From NCBI RefSeq assembly GCF_001698125.1, contig NZ_CP013854.1:868001-932000 (forward strand): a stretch of DNA of 64,000 nt, given 5' to 3'. Under the pieces are notes generated by a model, which worked only from the letters and a program-made list of their open reading frames with translations, made no database searches and had not been told where the DNA came from. Shown in pieces: positions 43,980 through 55,901 of this stretch. Within the stretch, counting starts at the first letter, position 1. The number at the start of each line of letters is the position of its first letter. The translations under genes and the position numbers were made by a program. This DNA comes from Pseudonocardia sp. HH130630-07. Lineage in GTDB: Bacteria > Actinomycetota > Actinomycetes > Mycobacteriales > Pseudonocardiaceae.

Positions 43980-46589
43980 TCAGCCGGCCAGCACGATCCG
44001 TCCCAGCTCCACCGACGAGGCCAGGTGCGGGTGCGCGGGCAGTACCCGCACCGTGTACCCGGTGAGCCCGGCGTGCGGCAGCGGGACCGCGACCTCCCAG
44101 GTCCCGTCGCCGCGGTGCTCCATCGCCGCGGCGACCGGGTCGGCGAGCTCGTCGGCGTCGTCCACCCGGCCCACGACGGCCTGGACCGCCACGTCCGACG
44201 GCTCCAGCCCGGCCAGCTCCACCCCGGCCCGCACCGTCATCGGCGCCCCGACGACCGGGGTGTCGGGCAGCCCGGTCACGTCGACGCCGGTGATCCGCAC
44301 CCGGTCCCACGCCTCGTCCAGCCGGGCCCGGTACCGGGCGACGTCCCGGGCCGCGGCGTAGTCCCCGGCCGCGGCCCGCGCCGCCGGGGCGTACCAGTCC
44401 TGCACGTACTCGCGGACCATCCGGGTCGCCTGCACCTTGGGCCGCAGCGTGGTCAGCGTGTGCCGCACCATCTCCACCCAGCGCGGCGGGACGCCGTCGA
44501 CCCGGTCGTAGAACGCCGGGCCCACCTGGGTCGCGAGCAGCTCGTAGAGCGCGTTCGCCTCCAGGTCGTCGCGCCGGGTCGGGTCCTCGACGCCGTCCGC
44601 GGTCGGGATCGCCCAGCCACCGGAGCCGTCGTAGAACTCGTCCCACCAGCCGTCCCGGATCGAGAGGTTGAGCCCGCCGTTGAGGGCCGACTTCATCCCG
44701 GACGTGCCGCACGCCTCCAGCGGGCGCAGCGGGTTGTTGAGCCACACGTCGCAGCCCCAGTAGAGGTACCGGGCCATCGACATGTCGTAGTCGGGCAGGA
44801 AGACGATCCGGTGCCGGACGCCGGCGTCGTCGGCGAACCGGACGATCTGCTGGATGAGTGCCTTGCCGCCGTCGTCGGCGGGGTGCGACTTGCCGGCGAC
44901 GATCAGCTGCACCGGCCGGTGCGGGTCGAGCAGCAGCCCGCGCAGCCGCTCCGGGTCGCGCAGCATCAGGGTGAGCCGCTTGTAGGTGGGCACCCGCCGG
45001 GCGAACCCGACGGTCAGCACGTCCCGGTCGAACACGTGGCCGGTCCAGCCCAGCTCCGGCTCGGCCGCGCCGCGCTCCAGCCAGGCCGCCCGGACCCGGC
45101 GCCGGACCTCGTCGACCAGGCGGGAGCGCAGGGTGTTGCGCAGCGCCCAGAGATCGGCGTCGGCGACGGCGGCGACCGGCTCCTCCGGCGGGCCGATGAG
45201 CGCGGTGACCTGGTCGGACTCCCAGGTGTGGCCGTGCACGCCGTTGGTCACCGAGCCGATCGGCACCTCGTCGCGGTCGAAACCGGACCACATCGCGCCG
45301 AACATCTCCCGGGAGACGCGGCCGTGCAGCTGCGAGACGCCGTTCGCCCGCTGGGCCAGCCGCAGGCCCATGTGCGCCATGTTGAAGGTGGCCGGGTCCT
45401 CCTCGGCACCGAGCGCGAGCACCCGCTCCGGCGGCAGCCCCGGCAGCAGCCGGTCGGTCAGGTAGTGCCGGACCAGGTCCAGGCCGAACCGGTCGATCCC
45501 GGCCGGGACCGGGGTGTGGGTGGTGAAGACGGTGCCGGCGCGGACCGCGGCGAGCGCCTCGTCGAACCCGAGCCCGGCACCGGAGACCGTCGCCGCCGAG
45601 CTGGACGACGGCCCGGCCCCGTTGGAGGCCACCGCCGACCCGGTGCACAGCTCGCGGATCCGTTCCAGCCCGAGGAACCCGGCGTGGCCCTCGTTGGTGT
45701 GGAACACCGCCGGGGCCGGGTGCCCGGTGGCCCGGCAGAACGCCCGCACCGCGCGGACCCCGCCGACCCCGCCGACCCCGATCAGGATCTCCTGCCGGAT
45801 CCGGTGGTCCTGGTCGCCGCCGTAGAGCCGGTCGGTGACGCCCCGCAGGTCGGCCCCGTCCGTGTTGTCCACCGTGTTCTCTTCGATGTCGGAGTCCAGC
45901 AGCAACAGCGGCACCCGCCCGACCCGGGCCAGCCAGACCCGGGCGTGCAGCGTCCGGTCACCGGGCATCGCGACCTCGACCAGCACCGGCGGGCCGTCGG
46001 CGCCGGGACCGCCCTCGGTGAGCAGCTGCAGCGGCAGCCCCTGCGGGTCGATCGCCGGGTAGTGCTCCAGCTGCCAGCCGTCCAGCGACAGCGACTGCCG
46101 GAAGTAGCCGGACCGGTAGAGCAGGCCGACCGCGACCAGCGGGACCCCCAGGTCCGACGCCGCCTTCAGGTGGTCCCCGGCGAGCACGCCGAGGCCACCG
46201 GAGTAGTTCGGCAGCACCTCGGAGACCCCGAACTCCATCGAGAAGTAGGCGATCGCCGAGGGCAGGCCGGCCGCCGCCCCGTCACCGTCCCCGGCGGCGG
46301 AGTACCAGCGGGGCTCGGTGAGGTAGCGGTCGAGGTCCGCGGACAGCTCCGCGACCTGCGCGGCGACCGTCTCGTCGGCGGCCAGCTCGGCGAGCCGGGA
46401 GTTCGGGATCTCGCCCAGCAGCCGGACCGGGTCCTGCCCGCACGCCTGCCAGACACCGGGGTCGAGCGAGGCGAACAGGTCCCTGGTGGGGGCGTGCCAC
46501 GTCCACCGCAGGTTCGTGGCCAGTGTCTGCAGCGGGGCGAGCGGGCCGGGGAGCTGGGCACGCACGGTGAATCTGCGGAGGGCTCTCAC
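43980..46589 (-). CDS. glgP: Alpha-glucan phosphorylase GlgP
   Basis: A GT35 phosphorylase (869 residues) that releases glucose-1-phosphate from the ends of alpha-1,4-glucan with PLP as cofactor. Family blocks: AIAYFSMEFGVSEVLPNYSGGLGVLAGDHLKAASDLG, FHTNEGHAGFLGLERIREL, TVFTTHTPVPAGIDRF, SVTNGVHGHTW, GFARRVPTYKRLTLM and the PLP region EACGTSGMKSALNGGLNLSIRDGWWDE. The N-terminal DUF3417 head (VRALRRFTVRAQLP...) marks the actinobacterial type (Rv1328-like). About 20 residues of Gly/Ser/Ala-rich sequence (SAVASNGAGPSSSSAATVSGAG) sit after EGHAGFLGLERIREL. The GTG at 46589 lies 6 bp behind TACTCT. The longer frame to 47012 is a shadow. Confidence 0.94.
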   Translation of the reverse strand: MRALRRFTVRAQLPGPLAPLQTLATNLRWTWHAPTRDLFASLDPGVWQACGQDPVRLLGEIPNSRLAELAADETVAAQVAELSADLDRYLTEPRWYSAAGDGDGAAAGLPSAIAYFSMEFGVSEVLPNYSGGLGVLAGDHLKAASDLGVPLVAVGLLYRSGYFRQSLSLDGWQLEHYPAIDPQGLPLQLLTEGGPGADGPPVLVEVAMPGDRTLHARVWLARVGRVPLLLLDSDIEENTVDNTDGADLRGVTDRLYGGDQDHRIRQEILIGVGGVGGVRAVRAFCRATGHPAPAVFHTNEGHAGFLGLERIRELCTGSAVASNGAGPSSSSAATVSGAGLGFDEALAAVRAGTVFTTHTPVPAGIDRFGLDLVRHYLTDRLLPGLPPERVLALGAEEDPATFNMAHMGLRLAQRANGVSQLHGRVSREMFGAMWSGFDRDEVPIGSVTNGVHGHTWESDQVTALIGPPEEPVAAVADADLWALRNTLRSRLVDEVRRRVRAAWLERGAAEPELGWTGHVFDRDVLTVGFARRVPTYKRLTLMLRDPERLRGLLLDPHRPVQLIVAGKSHPADDGGKALIQQIVRFADDAGVRHRIVFLPDYDMSMARYLYWGCDVWLNNPLRPLEACGTSGMKSALNGGLNLSIRDGWWDEFYDGSGGWAIPTADGVEDPTRRDDLEANALYELLATQVGPAFYDRVDGVPPRWVEMVRHTLTTLRPKVQATRMVREYVQDWYAPAARAAAGDYAAARDVARYRARLDEAWDRVRITGVDVTGLPDTPVVGAPMTVRAGVELAGLEPSDVAVQAVVGRVDDADELADPVAAAMEHRGDGTWEVAVPLPHAGLTGYTVRVLPAHPHLASSVELGRIVLAG

Positions 46590-46595
46590 CCGGCG

Positions 46596-46601
46596 AGAGT
46601 A
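46596..46601 (-). promoter_or_regulatory. -10 hexamer TACTCT of leaderless glgP
   Basis: Minus-strand TACTCT ends 6 bp before the GTG at 46589, without a ribosome site. Confidence 0.5.
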
Positions 46602-46657
46602 GCGGGGACCCGGCGACACGCCCGCCTGCCCGCCCGGCCCCGGCGGGCGGGCGTCGG

Positions 46658-46663
46658 TAGGGT
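46658..46663 (+). promoter_or_regulatory. Possible -10 hexamer (TAGGGT) for glgE
   Basis: TAGGGT in the divergent glgP/glgE gap would give a start of transcription near 46670 and a 5' leader of about 195 nt. There is no clear -35. Low certainty. Confidence 0.3.
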
Positions 46664-46866
46664 TGGCACATCGCAGATCCGGCTGGGTCGGTGCACGTCG
46701 AATCGGTTCCGAGGACGACGCGCGACGCCGCGGACCGAGTTCATTCCAGGTTCCTCGTGCAGGTGTGGCGGCATCCGCAGGGCGGCACCACACTGTTCCC
46801 GCACGGACGACTGCGAACCGACGGTGACGACGAGACGCGGCGACGCGGATGCTGGGGGTGGCGCCG

Positions 46867-48858
<1,992 letters not shown>

Positions 48859-48891
48859 TCCGAGCACACCCCGGGTCGGCGGGCCCGACCG

Positions 48892-50526
48892 TCACGCGTC
48901 GGCGGTGATGAACTGCGCTCGGACCATGTGCACGTAGAGCGGGGATTCCCGCAACAGCTCGGTGTGTCGTCCTGCGGCGACGATCCGGCCACGGTCCAGC
49001 ACGACGATCCGGTCGGCGTCCTGGACGGTGGACAACCGGTGCGCGACCACGAGCGTCGTGCACTCGGCACGGAGCCCGGCGATGGTGCGCACCAGCAGCC
49101 GCTCGTTCTCGGGGTCCATCTGTGAGGTCGACTCGTCGAGCATCAGCAGCCGTGGGTGCTTGAGCAGCATCCGGGCGACGGCGATACGTTGACGTTCGCC
49201 ACCGGAGAGCAACGCTCCGCCGTCCCCCACCTCGGTGCGCAGACCGTCGGGAAGACGGCTGACGAACCCGGTGAGGTTCGTGAGTTCCAGTACGCGGTCG
49301 ATGTCGTCCGAGGTGCTGTGTGGCGCAGCGTAGGTCAGGTTGTCGAGCACCGTCCCGGCCATGACCGGGCTGTCCTGCTCGACGTACCCCACCAGCGTAC
49401 GGCTCTCGGACACTCCCATGGAGCCGAGATCGCGGCCGAACAACTCGACGGTCCCGGCAGTCGGGACGTAGAGCGTGGAGAGGAGGGCCAGGACGGTGGA
49501 TTTCCCCGCCCCCGACGGACCCACGAGCGCGGTGCACGAGAACTCGGGGAGTTGCAGTGACAGTTCCTGCAGCACCGGTTCCCGGCCCGGATACCCGAAC
49601 GACACACCCGCCATGGTCACCGCGGGTGTGTCCGGCGTGCACGACCCGGCCGGCCGACGCGGCGGCGTGGCCGTCTCGTCACCGGGTTCGTCGAGCACCT
49701 GCCTGACCCTGTGGAATGCGGCGCGGCCCGCCTGCAGGTCGGTGAAGGCGGCGAACAGACCTGTCATCGGAACCACGAGGGTGAACAGGTAGAGCAGGAA
49801 CGCGATCAGGGTGCCCGCCTCCAGGTCGCCCGTGGCGAGGCGGGCCCCGCCGACCGCGAGCACCAGCACGAGTGCACCCTGGACCGCGATCGCGGTGGCG
49901 GGGAGCAGCAGTGATTCGAGCTTCGCCTGGCGGACCCCTGCGTCGTAGGTCGCGTCGAGGTCCCTCCGCAGCGCGGTGTCCTCGCGGTCCTCGGCCTGAC
50001 TGAGTTTCACGGTCCGCACCGCGCGCAGGGCCCGCTCCAGACCGGCGACCACGGCGCCGAGGCTACGCTGCGCGGTCATCGTGACGATCATGATCCGCAC
50101 CGAGACGAGCCCGATCGCCACCACGGCGACGAGCAGGCAGCCGAGTGTGAGCGCGAGCAGGATCGGATCCAGTACGGCCATGATGACCAGCGAGCCCGCT
50201 GCGACGATCGTTCCCGACACGATCTCGGACAACGAGTTCGCCATCGCGGTCCGGACGGCGCCGGTGTCGGCACCGACCCTGGACAGGAGATCACCGGTCC
50301 GGTGTCGGTCATGCGTCGCGATGGGCCACCGGATGAGCCGTCCGACCATGGACCGGCGGAGGTGCAGCACCACGGTCTCACCCGTCCGGCCCAGCAGGTA
50401 GCTCTGGACGGCGCTCAGCAGCGCCTCGGCGAGGAAGACGCCGACCAGGATGAGGACCAGCGAGGCCAGCCCACGACCGGTGGTGACGCGATCGACGATC
50501 TCCTGAACGAGCAACGGAGTCACCAG
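48892..50526 (-). pseudogene. ABC exporter (permease-ATPase), 3' part, cut by an IS element
   Basis: 545 codons of a fused membrane-ATPase exporter. It starts abruptly at LVTPLLVQEIVDRVTTG, then shows several membrane helices and the nucleotide-binding domain (Walker A LVGPSGAGKSTVLALL, signature LLSGGERQRIAVARML, Walker B LLMLDESTSQMD). The normal N-terminus and first membrane helix are missing: the IS at 50528-51514 lies there, and the start of the gene is found beyond it at 51515-51655. About 20-25 codons seem lost at the junction. Codon use is less extreme in GC than in neighbouring glucan genes, suggesting transfer. It converges on glgE. Confidence 0.8.
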
Positions 50527-50527
50527 T

Positions 50528-51514
50528 GAGCCTTTCCCAGTAGTGGGGAGCGGCTGGCGGCGACACGCCGGGGGCGTGGAGGTGCTCAACGAGGGTGCGG
50601 GACCCCGGTAGAAGAGGTCGGTCCGCTCAAAGATCGACTCACCACCGAGGTCCCGCGTGCCCGATCCTGTCACCTACACCGCCGTGCTCCCGATCGGGGA
50701 GCCCACCGCGTCCATGTTGTCGCGACTGTTGGCCGAGGAACGCCTCCGGCGCGGGACCCGGCGCGGGCGCCGCGCGCTGGACTGTGACCGCCACGCGGTG
50801 CTGGTGCTGCGCTGGTTCCTCGACGCCACCCGGGTCGCCCAGCTCGCCGCCGACAACCAGCTGAGCCTGTCGAGTACCTACCGCTACCTGCACGAAGGCA
50901 TCGACGTCCTGGCCGCCGCCGCGCCTGGACTGCCCGGCGCGCTGCTCGCGGCCCGCACCGCCGGGCACACCCACGTTCACCTCGACGGCACCGTGATCCA
51001 CACTGACCGCTCCCGCACTCCCGGACCGACCCCGGGAGTGGATCTGTGGTGGTCGGGCAAGCACCACGTCCACGGCGGGAACGTTCAGGTCCTCACCGCG
51101 CCTGACGGGTGGCCGTTGTGGACATCCCCGGTGCGCCCGGGCCGCGAGCACGACACCACCTGCGCCCGCGGCCACCCCGGCCTGCTCGACGCGATCGAGG
51201 ACTGGACCGACGACACCCACGTCGTGCTCGCCGACCTCGGCTACGACGGTGAGAACACCCGCCTGACCTGCCCGTTCAAGACCCCCACCGGCGGTGGGCT
51301 GTCGGTGGACAAGCGCACCGTCAACACGCTGCACTCCGCCGTCAGGGCTGTGGCCGAACGCGGGAACTCCCTGCTCAAGACCACCTTCAAGGCGCTGCGT
51401 CGGGTCAGCTTCTGCCCCTGGCGGATCGGCGCGATCACCGCCGCCGCGCTCGTTCTCCTCCACGTCGAGCACGACCGAACCACATGATCAACCAGCACCT
51501 ACTGGGAAAGGCTC
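50528..51514. mobile_element. IS5-family insertion sequence, 987 bp
   Basis: Ends are 16-bp perfect inverted repeats, GAGCCTTTCCCAGTAG (50528-50543) and its complement (51499-51514). One transposase gene fills most of it. A second, subterminal inverted pair, GCGGGACC near 50596 and GGTCCCGC at 50649, flanks the transposase leader. It interrupts an ABC exporter gene. No target duplication is obvious. Confidence 0.85.
50657..51487 (+). CDS. IS5-family DDE transposase
   Basis: A 276-residue transposase. An N-terminal helix-turn-helix (about 62-81, QLAADNQLSLSSTYRYLHEG) is followed by the catalytic core of the DDE_Tnp_4 type: D110 in HVHLDGTVI, D193 in VVLADLGYDG and E234 in RAVAERGNSLLK. All three acidic residues are present and the frame is uninterrupted, so the element may still be active. 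The GTG at 50657 follows the subterminal repeat. The stop lies 12 bp before the right terminal repeat. Length fits IS5-group elements of about 1 kb. Confidence 0.9.
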   Translation: MPDPVTYTAVLPIGEPTASMLSRLLAEERLRRGTRRGRRALDCDRHAVLVLRWFLDATRVAQLAADNQLSLSSTYRYLHEGIDVLAAAAPGLPGALLAARTAGHTHVHLDGTVIHTDRSRTPGPTPGVDLWWSGKHHVHGGNVQVLTAPDGWPLWTSPVRPGREHDTTCARGHPGLLDAIEDWTDDTHVVLADLGYDGENTRLTCPFKTPTGGGLSVDKRTVNTLHSAVRAVAERGNSLLKTTFKALRRVSFCPWRIGAITAAALVLLHVEHDRTT

Positions 51515-51655
51515 AATGAGAGGTCGGATCATCTCAATAATCCGCCCGGAGAGCAACAGAGCAGAGTGGAATCGGCTGCCCGTCCTCGTCACCGCCGCCG
51601 ATTCCGGTAGGCCGCCATCGCCCGGTTCGAGCGGGCGGGCGGTCCCGTCGGTCAT
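51515..51655 (-). pseudogene. ABC exporter, 5' part separated by the IS element
   Basis: Encodes 47 residues, MTDGTARPLEPGDGGLPES... ending FHSALLLSGRIIEMIRPLI, exactly at the IS right end. This is a normal cytoplasmic N-terminus of an ABC exporter running up to the first membrane helix. Joined to the 3' part, the reading frame is off by one base and roughly a helix is missing, so part of the target was deleted. The gene starts 50 bp downstream of the TreS-like gene on the same strand. Confidence 0.65.
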
Positions 51656-51705
51656 AGGGATCGGTGCGCTGCCCCGGTGCCCGAAACCGGTAGGCGAGGT
51701 GCGGA

Positions 51706-53955
51706 CTACGCGTCCGGGACCGCTTCCAGGACGACCGCAGCGGCGCGGAACGGGGGCATGTCGATCCGGAAGCCGTGCAGCTCGTCGACGGTGCCGACCT
51801 CCTCGCCGGAGAACAGGTCCACCACGGTCGCGCCGGGGGCCAGCTCCTCGGAGCGGACGAACGCGTCGACGTGCTCGTCGGCGAAGTTCAGCACCGTGGC
51901 CTGGGTCCGGCCGTCGTCCAGGCGGTGCACCATGACCAGCAGCCCGCGGTGCGACACGTCCGGGACGTCGACCTGCTGCGCCGTCGCCACCGAGCAGTGC
52001 CTGCGCACCGCGAGGATGGCCTGCATCTGCCGGGCGAAGCTGGTCTCGTCGGCCAGCTGCTCGGGCAGGCTCCCGTAGAGGCTGCGCCCGCGCGGCATCC
52101 CGGACGCCGACCGCTCGGCGTCCGGGCGGTGTCCCATCAGGTCGTGCGCCGGCCGGGAGATCCACCGGGTGTCACCGGACGCGAGCAGGTCCGGCACCTC
52201 CTCCGGCGGCAGCGTCAGCATGCCGAGCAGGTCCCAGCCGGACAGCGCGAACACCCCGGGCTGGAACGCGTTGAACATGACCAGCAGCAGGTGCACCCGC
52301 CGGATCCGCTCGACGTCGTCGGGGCCGATGTCGTCCAGCGCGGACACCCCGAGGGACGCGGCGATCACGGTCGCCGTGGTGCAGGCGATCCCGTTCGTCG
52401 TGAAGATCAGGTTGTACGGGGCGCCGGCCCCGGTGAGGTGGTCGCAGAGGTCCCGGCGGATCGCGTCGGCCAGGTCACCGCCGCGCACCTCCTCGCCGCG
52501 GAAGGCGAACAGCTCGTCGGCGTGCCCGGCGGTCCAGTGCACCAGCTCGTAGGTGAGCTCGTCGTGGTTCTGCAGCGCGTGCACCAGCGACGCCGGGTCG
52601 ACGCCGAGGTCCAGCGCGGTGCGCAGGGTCAGCCGCAGGAACTCGGTGTCCGCGGTCGCCAGCGCGTGGTGGTAGGCGGGCCGGTTGATGAAGTCGTAGG
52701 ACAGGTCGGCGCCGGCCTCGGAGGTGACCTTGATGTCGTCGACGGTGAGGTTCAGCTCCTGGAAGGTGAACCCGCCGACCTTGCGCACCATCGAGGCGAT
52801 GAGGTGGTTCGCCGCCTCGGACAGCGGGTGTCCCTCGGACCAGCCCGGTGCCCCGCCGCCGGCCTTCTCGACGCCGAGGAAGCCGTTCGCGTCGAGCCGC
52901 AGCGCCCCCGAGCCGAGGTCGGCGAGGGAGTGCAGGGCGTCGCCGATCACCATGCGCATCCCGGCGAACGTCGGGTCCAGCCAGTTCACCGACGGCTGGC
53001 CGTCCTTGAAGTAGTGCAGGTAGACCCACCTCCGGACGACGCCGTCGACGCCGGTGACCTCGGTCGTCGCCGACCAGTTGGTCTCCTTCACACCCTCCCG
53101 GTAGAAGATCACCCGCTGCAGCCGCCCGACGATGTAGCCGGCCTTCTCCAGCGCCTCCTCGGTGGCCGCGTCGAGGTTCACCGAGTCCCGGCCGGGCGGC
53201 ACCTCGGGCAGCGTGTGCCAGTCGGCGGGCTCGATCTCGACCATGTGGTAGACGCCCGGGTAGTCGCCGTAGGCGATCTCGGCGAGCCGGAAGTCCGGGC
53301 CCTTGCCGGTGTGCCCGGGGACGATGTCGTCGATGATCGTCCCGCCGTGCCAGGTGGCGGTGGCGCACATGGCCCGGAACTCGTCCTCGGTGCCGAAGAC
53401 CGGGTCGAGCTCGTTGGAGATCCGGTCGAAGTGGCCGTCCACGCTCGGCGTCGGCTGCCATCCGGAGAGCCCGCCGGCCTTCTTCACCGGCCCGGTGTGC
53501 ACGGCCTCGATGCCGATCGTCTCGAACGCCTGCCACAGCTCGGCGTCCCCGAGCGCGCCCAGGAACGACGTCCCGTGCGGGGTGATCAGCGAGATCGGGT
53601 AGGCGGTGAACCACACCGATGCCGTCTCCACCGCGTGCCGGGGGCCCGGGCTGGCGTACGGGTTCTGCCACATCGAGCCCTGGCCGGAGAACTGGCGGGC
53701 CAGCTCGTCGGCGTGGCCGAGCATCGACTGGGACAGCAGCCAGGACACGTAGACCGGGTTCTCGCCGGACGCCGGCCCGTCCTGGGCCACCGACCGGCGA
53801 CGCACCGTCGAGCGCACCCGGGCCCGGTGGCGGAGCGTGCTCGGCCGTGCCTCGTGGTAGTACTCGGCGAAGTTGACCTCCGGCGCCCCGGCCGGGTCGG
53901 TGGCGTCGGTGGGCTCCGTGGCCCCGTTCTCGGCCATGGGCTCTCGCTCGGTCAC
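51706..53955 (-). CDS. GH13 trehalose synthase-like protein (maltose alpha-D-glucosyltransferase type)
   Basis: A 749-residue GH13 enzyme in the glucan cluster. Catalytic residues are visible: nucleophile Asp in [12 protein letters not shown], acid/base Glu in [12 protein letters not shown], and transition-state Asp in [16 protein letters not shown]. Conserved blocks [23 protein letters not shown] and [12 protein letters not shown] identify a group distinct from the standard, roughly 600-residue TreS. It is best read as a non-canonical trehalose synthase interconverting maltose and trehalose, which would feed maltokinase and GlgE. Sucrose or isomaltulose-type reactions are not excluded. The GTG at 53955 follows GGAGG. 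Orientation is opposite to glgE and maltokinase. Confidence 0.75.
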   Translation of the reverse strand: MTEREPMAENGATEPTDATDPAGAPEVNFAEYYHEARPSTLRHRARVRSTVRRRSVAQDGPASGENPVYVSWLLSQSMLGHADELARQFSGQGSMWQNPYASPGPRHAVETASVWFTAYPISLITPHGTSFLGALGDAELWQAFETIGIEAVHTGPVKKAGGLSGWQPTPSVDGHFDRISNELDPVFGTEDEFRAMCATATWHGGTIIDDIVPGHTGKGPDFRLAEIAYGDYPGVYHMVEIEPADWHTLPEVPPGRDSVNLDAATEEALEKAGYIVGRLQRVIFYREGVKETNWSATTEVTGVDGVVRRWVYLHYFKDGQPSVNWLDPTFAGMRMVIGDALHSLADLGSGALRLDANGFLGVEKAGGGAPGWSEGHPLSEAANHLIASMVRKVGGFTFQELNLTVDDIKVTSEAGADLSYDFINRPAYHHALATADTEFLRLTLRTALDLGVDPASLVHALQNHDELTYELVHWTAGHADELFAFRGEEVRGGDLADAIRRDLCDHLTGAGAPYNLIFTTNGIACTTATVIAASLGVSALDDIGPDDVERIRRVHLLLVMFNAFQPGVFALSGWDLLGMLTLPPEEVPDLLASGDTRWISRPAHDLMGHRPDAERSASGMPRGRSLYGSLPEQLADETSFARQMQAILAVRRHCSVATAQQVDVPDVSHRGLLVMVHRLDDGRTQATVLNFADEHVDAFVRSEELAPGATVVDLFSGEEVGTVDELHGFRIDMPPFRAAAVVLEAVPDA

Positions 53956-54267
53956 GCCGCCGGTCCTCCGGATCGGTATCGGTGTCGGGTGGGCCGTCTG
54001 CGGCGACCCACGCCGGGGGCACGGGCACCGACCTCAGTATGGGTTTCCGGGCACGAACGTGCCTGGCGGGAGCGCTGGTCCGAGGGGGCGATCACCCGTG
54101 ACCGTCGGGAGCTCGTTCGTTGCGGAGAGTACCAGCGGCACGGGTCCGCACCGGGCCCGGACCACCCGCTCCGGATAGGGTCGACGACGTGGCCGTCCCG
54201 CCGTGTGCGCCCGGCCGCAGCGGGAAGTCGGCCGGGCCGGCCAGAACCGGCAGGAGGAGGACGACGA

Positions 54268-55755
54268 GTGGGTCCGACCGGAGCATCCGAGCACGTCACG
54301 ACGCCCGACAGCGGCCCGGCAGGGGTGGCGGACGGGTCCCTCACCGGACTGCTCGCCGACTGGCTGCCGCAGCGCCGGTGGTTCGCCGAGAAGGGCCGGC
54401 CGCTGCGCGGGGTCCGGATCGCGGCCCGGCACCCGCTGCCCGTCCCCGACGGACTGCTCGGCCTGGACCTGCTGGTGCTCGCCGTCTCCTTCGACGACGA
54501 CGGCCCGGACCGCCACTACCAGCTCCACCTGGCCCGGGCCCGGACCGCCCCGGACGGCACGGCCCCGATCGGCACCCTCGGCGACACCGACGACACGACC
54601 GGCACCGACGGCGGAGCCGGCATGAGCGGCACCGACGGCGGAGCCGGCACGGGCCGCGGCGAGCACGCGGTGCTGTTCGACGGTCTGCACCACCCGGCCG
54701 TCACCGGCTGGATCCTGCGGGCCATCGCCGGCTCGACGACCACCGGGGACCTGAGCTTCGTCCCGGAGCCCGGCGCGGAGCTGCCGCTGACCGAGACCGG
54801 CCGGGTGGTCGCCGCGGAACAGTCCAACACCTCGGTCCGCTGGGGCGAGCGCTCCATCCTCAAGACCTACCGGCGGCTGTCCCCCGGCCCGAACCCGGAC
54901 CTGGAGCTGCACCGCGCGCTCCGGGCGTCCGGGTCGACCGCCGTGGCGTCGCTGCAGGGCGCCGTCGAGGGGGCCCTGGACGGCGAGCCCGCCACCTACG
55001 GGCTGCTCCAGGAGTTCGCCGCGGGATCCGCGGACGGCTGGGAGCTCGCCACCGGCGCGGTGCGCGACGGCTCCGACTTCACCGGTGACGCGCACGCGCT
55101 GGGCCGGGCGCTCGCCGCGATCCACACCGACCTGCGCGCCGGGCTCGGCGCGGGCGAGGCCGACCCGGCCGCGATGGCGGCCTACTGGCGGTCCCGGCTC
55201 GACGCCGTCGCCGGGCAGGTGCCGGTGCTCGCGCCGCACGTGCCGGCGATCCGCGCCGTGTACGACGAGGTCGCCGCGCTCGGGGCCCCGGTCGCGGTCC
55301 AGCGGGTGCACGGGGACCTGCACCTCGGGCAGACCCTGCGCCGGCCCGACGGCAGCTGGCTGGTCATCGACTTCGAGGGTGAGCCGGCCGCCACCCCGCA
55401 GGAGCGCCGGGCACCCGACGCCGCGGTCCGCGACGTCGTCGGCATGCTCTTCTCGTTCGACTACGCGGCCTTCCACCACCTGCTGGTGCGTCCCGACACG
55501 CCCGGCGCAGGTCTCGGTTCGGACACCGCCGGGTCGCGGGCGGCGCACGACTGGTCGGCCCGCAACCGGGACGCGTTCTGCACCGGCTACGCCGACCGGG
55601 CCGGCTCCGACCCCCGCGAGCAGCGGGCGCTACTGCGCGCCTTCGAGATCGACAAGGCCGTCTACCAGGTGCTCTACGAGACGCGCAGCCGTCCGACCTG
55701 GTTGCCGATCCCGCTGGCCGCGATCGCTTCTATCACGGAAGGGCCGTCGGCGTAA
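54268..55755 (+). CDS. mak: Maltokinase
   Basis: A 495-residue kinase that makes maltose-1-phosphate from maltose and ATP, the substrate of GlgE. The N-terminal cap LLADWLPQRRWFAEKGRPLRGV is the maltokinase-specific domain. The kinase lobe has SVRWGERSILKTYRRL and the Brenner-type motif VHGDLHLGQTLRR...WLVIDFEGEPAATPQERR, and ends with EIDKAVYQVLYETRSRPTWLPIPL. About 20 residues of Gly/Thr/Asp-rich repeat (TDGGAGMSGTDGGAGTGRG) sit in the cap. The GTG at 54268 has AGGAGG seven bases upstream. The open frame to 51775 is a shadow of the TreS-like gene. Confidence 0.92.
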   Translation: MGPTGASEHVTTPDSGPAGVADGSLTGLLADWLPQRRWFAEKGRPLRGVRIAARHPLPVPDGLLGLDLLVLAVSFDDDGPDRHYQLHLARARTAPDGTAPIGTLGDTDDTTGTDGGAGMSGTDGGAGTGRGEHAVLFDGLHHPAVTGWILRAIAGSTTTGDLSFVPEPGAELPLTETGRVVAAEQSNTSVRWGERSILKTYRRLSPGPNPDLELHRALRASGSTAVASLQGAVEGALDGEPATYGLLQEFAAGSADGWELATGAVRDGSDFTGDAHALGRALAAIHTDLRAGLGAGEADPAAMAAYWRSRLDAVAGQVPVLAPHVPAIRAVYDEVAALGAPVAVQRVHGDLHLGQTLRRPDGSWLVIDFEGEPAATPQERRAPDAAVRDVVGMLFSFDYAAFHHLLVRPDTPGAGLGSDTAGSRAAHDWSARNRDAFCTGYADRAGSDPREQRALLRAFEIDKAVYQVLYETRSRPTWLPIPLAAIASITEGPSA

Positions 55756-55834
55756 CCCGGCAGTCACCGGACCTTCGCGAGTTCGACGCCCGGGCAACGC
55801 CCGACCCACCGGGCACGGTGCCGCGGGATCGTGG

Positions 55835-55855
55835 AATCCTCCGAGAAGGAGGATT
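55835..55855 (+). promoter_or_regulatory. Hairpin hiding a Shine-Dalgarno sequence
   Basis: AATCCTCC (55835-55842) pairs perfectly with GGAGGATT (55848-55855) across a GAGAA loop. The GGAGG in the right arm is the ribosome site of the leader ATG at 55860, seven bases on. An RNA switch (thermometer- or protein-controlled) is possible. Confidence 0.55.
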
Positions 55856-55859
55856 GACC

Positions 55860-55901
55860 ATGACACGACGACCCCGGGCGTTCCCATGGCGTCGGCTGTG
55901 A
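55860..55901 (+). CDS. 13-residue leader peptide upstream of the DedA gene
   Basis: ATG at 55860 with a perfectly spaced GGAGG opens MTRRPRAFPWRRL and stops at 55899-55901. It contains five arginines and one tryptophan. It overlaps the next gene out of frame: its stop forms GTGA with a GTG at 55898 that is in frame with the DedA protein. It may couple or attenuate translation of that gene. No homology can be judged at this size. Confidence 0.4.
   Translation: MTRRPRAFPWRRL

Noticed and set aside
50521..51520. Target-site duplication flanking the IS element
   Set aside because: Flanks read ACCAGT on the left and AATGAG on the right (plus strand). No 2-8 bp direct repeat outside the inverted repeats is convincing.
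51775..54267. Upstream extension of the maltokinase frame
   Set aside because: The open frame runs over the TreS-like gene on the other strand. The GTG at 54268 has a good ribosome site and the maltokinase cap starts there.
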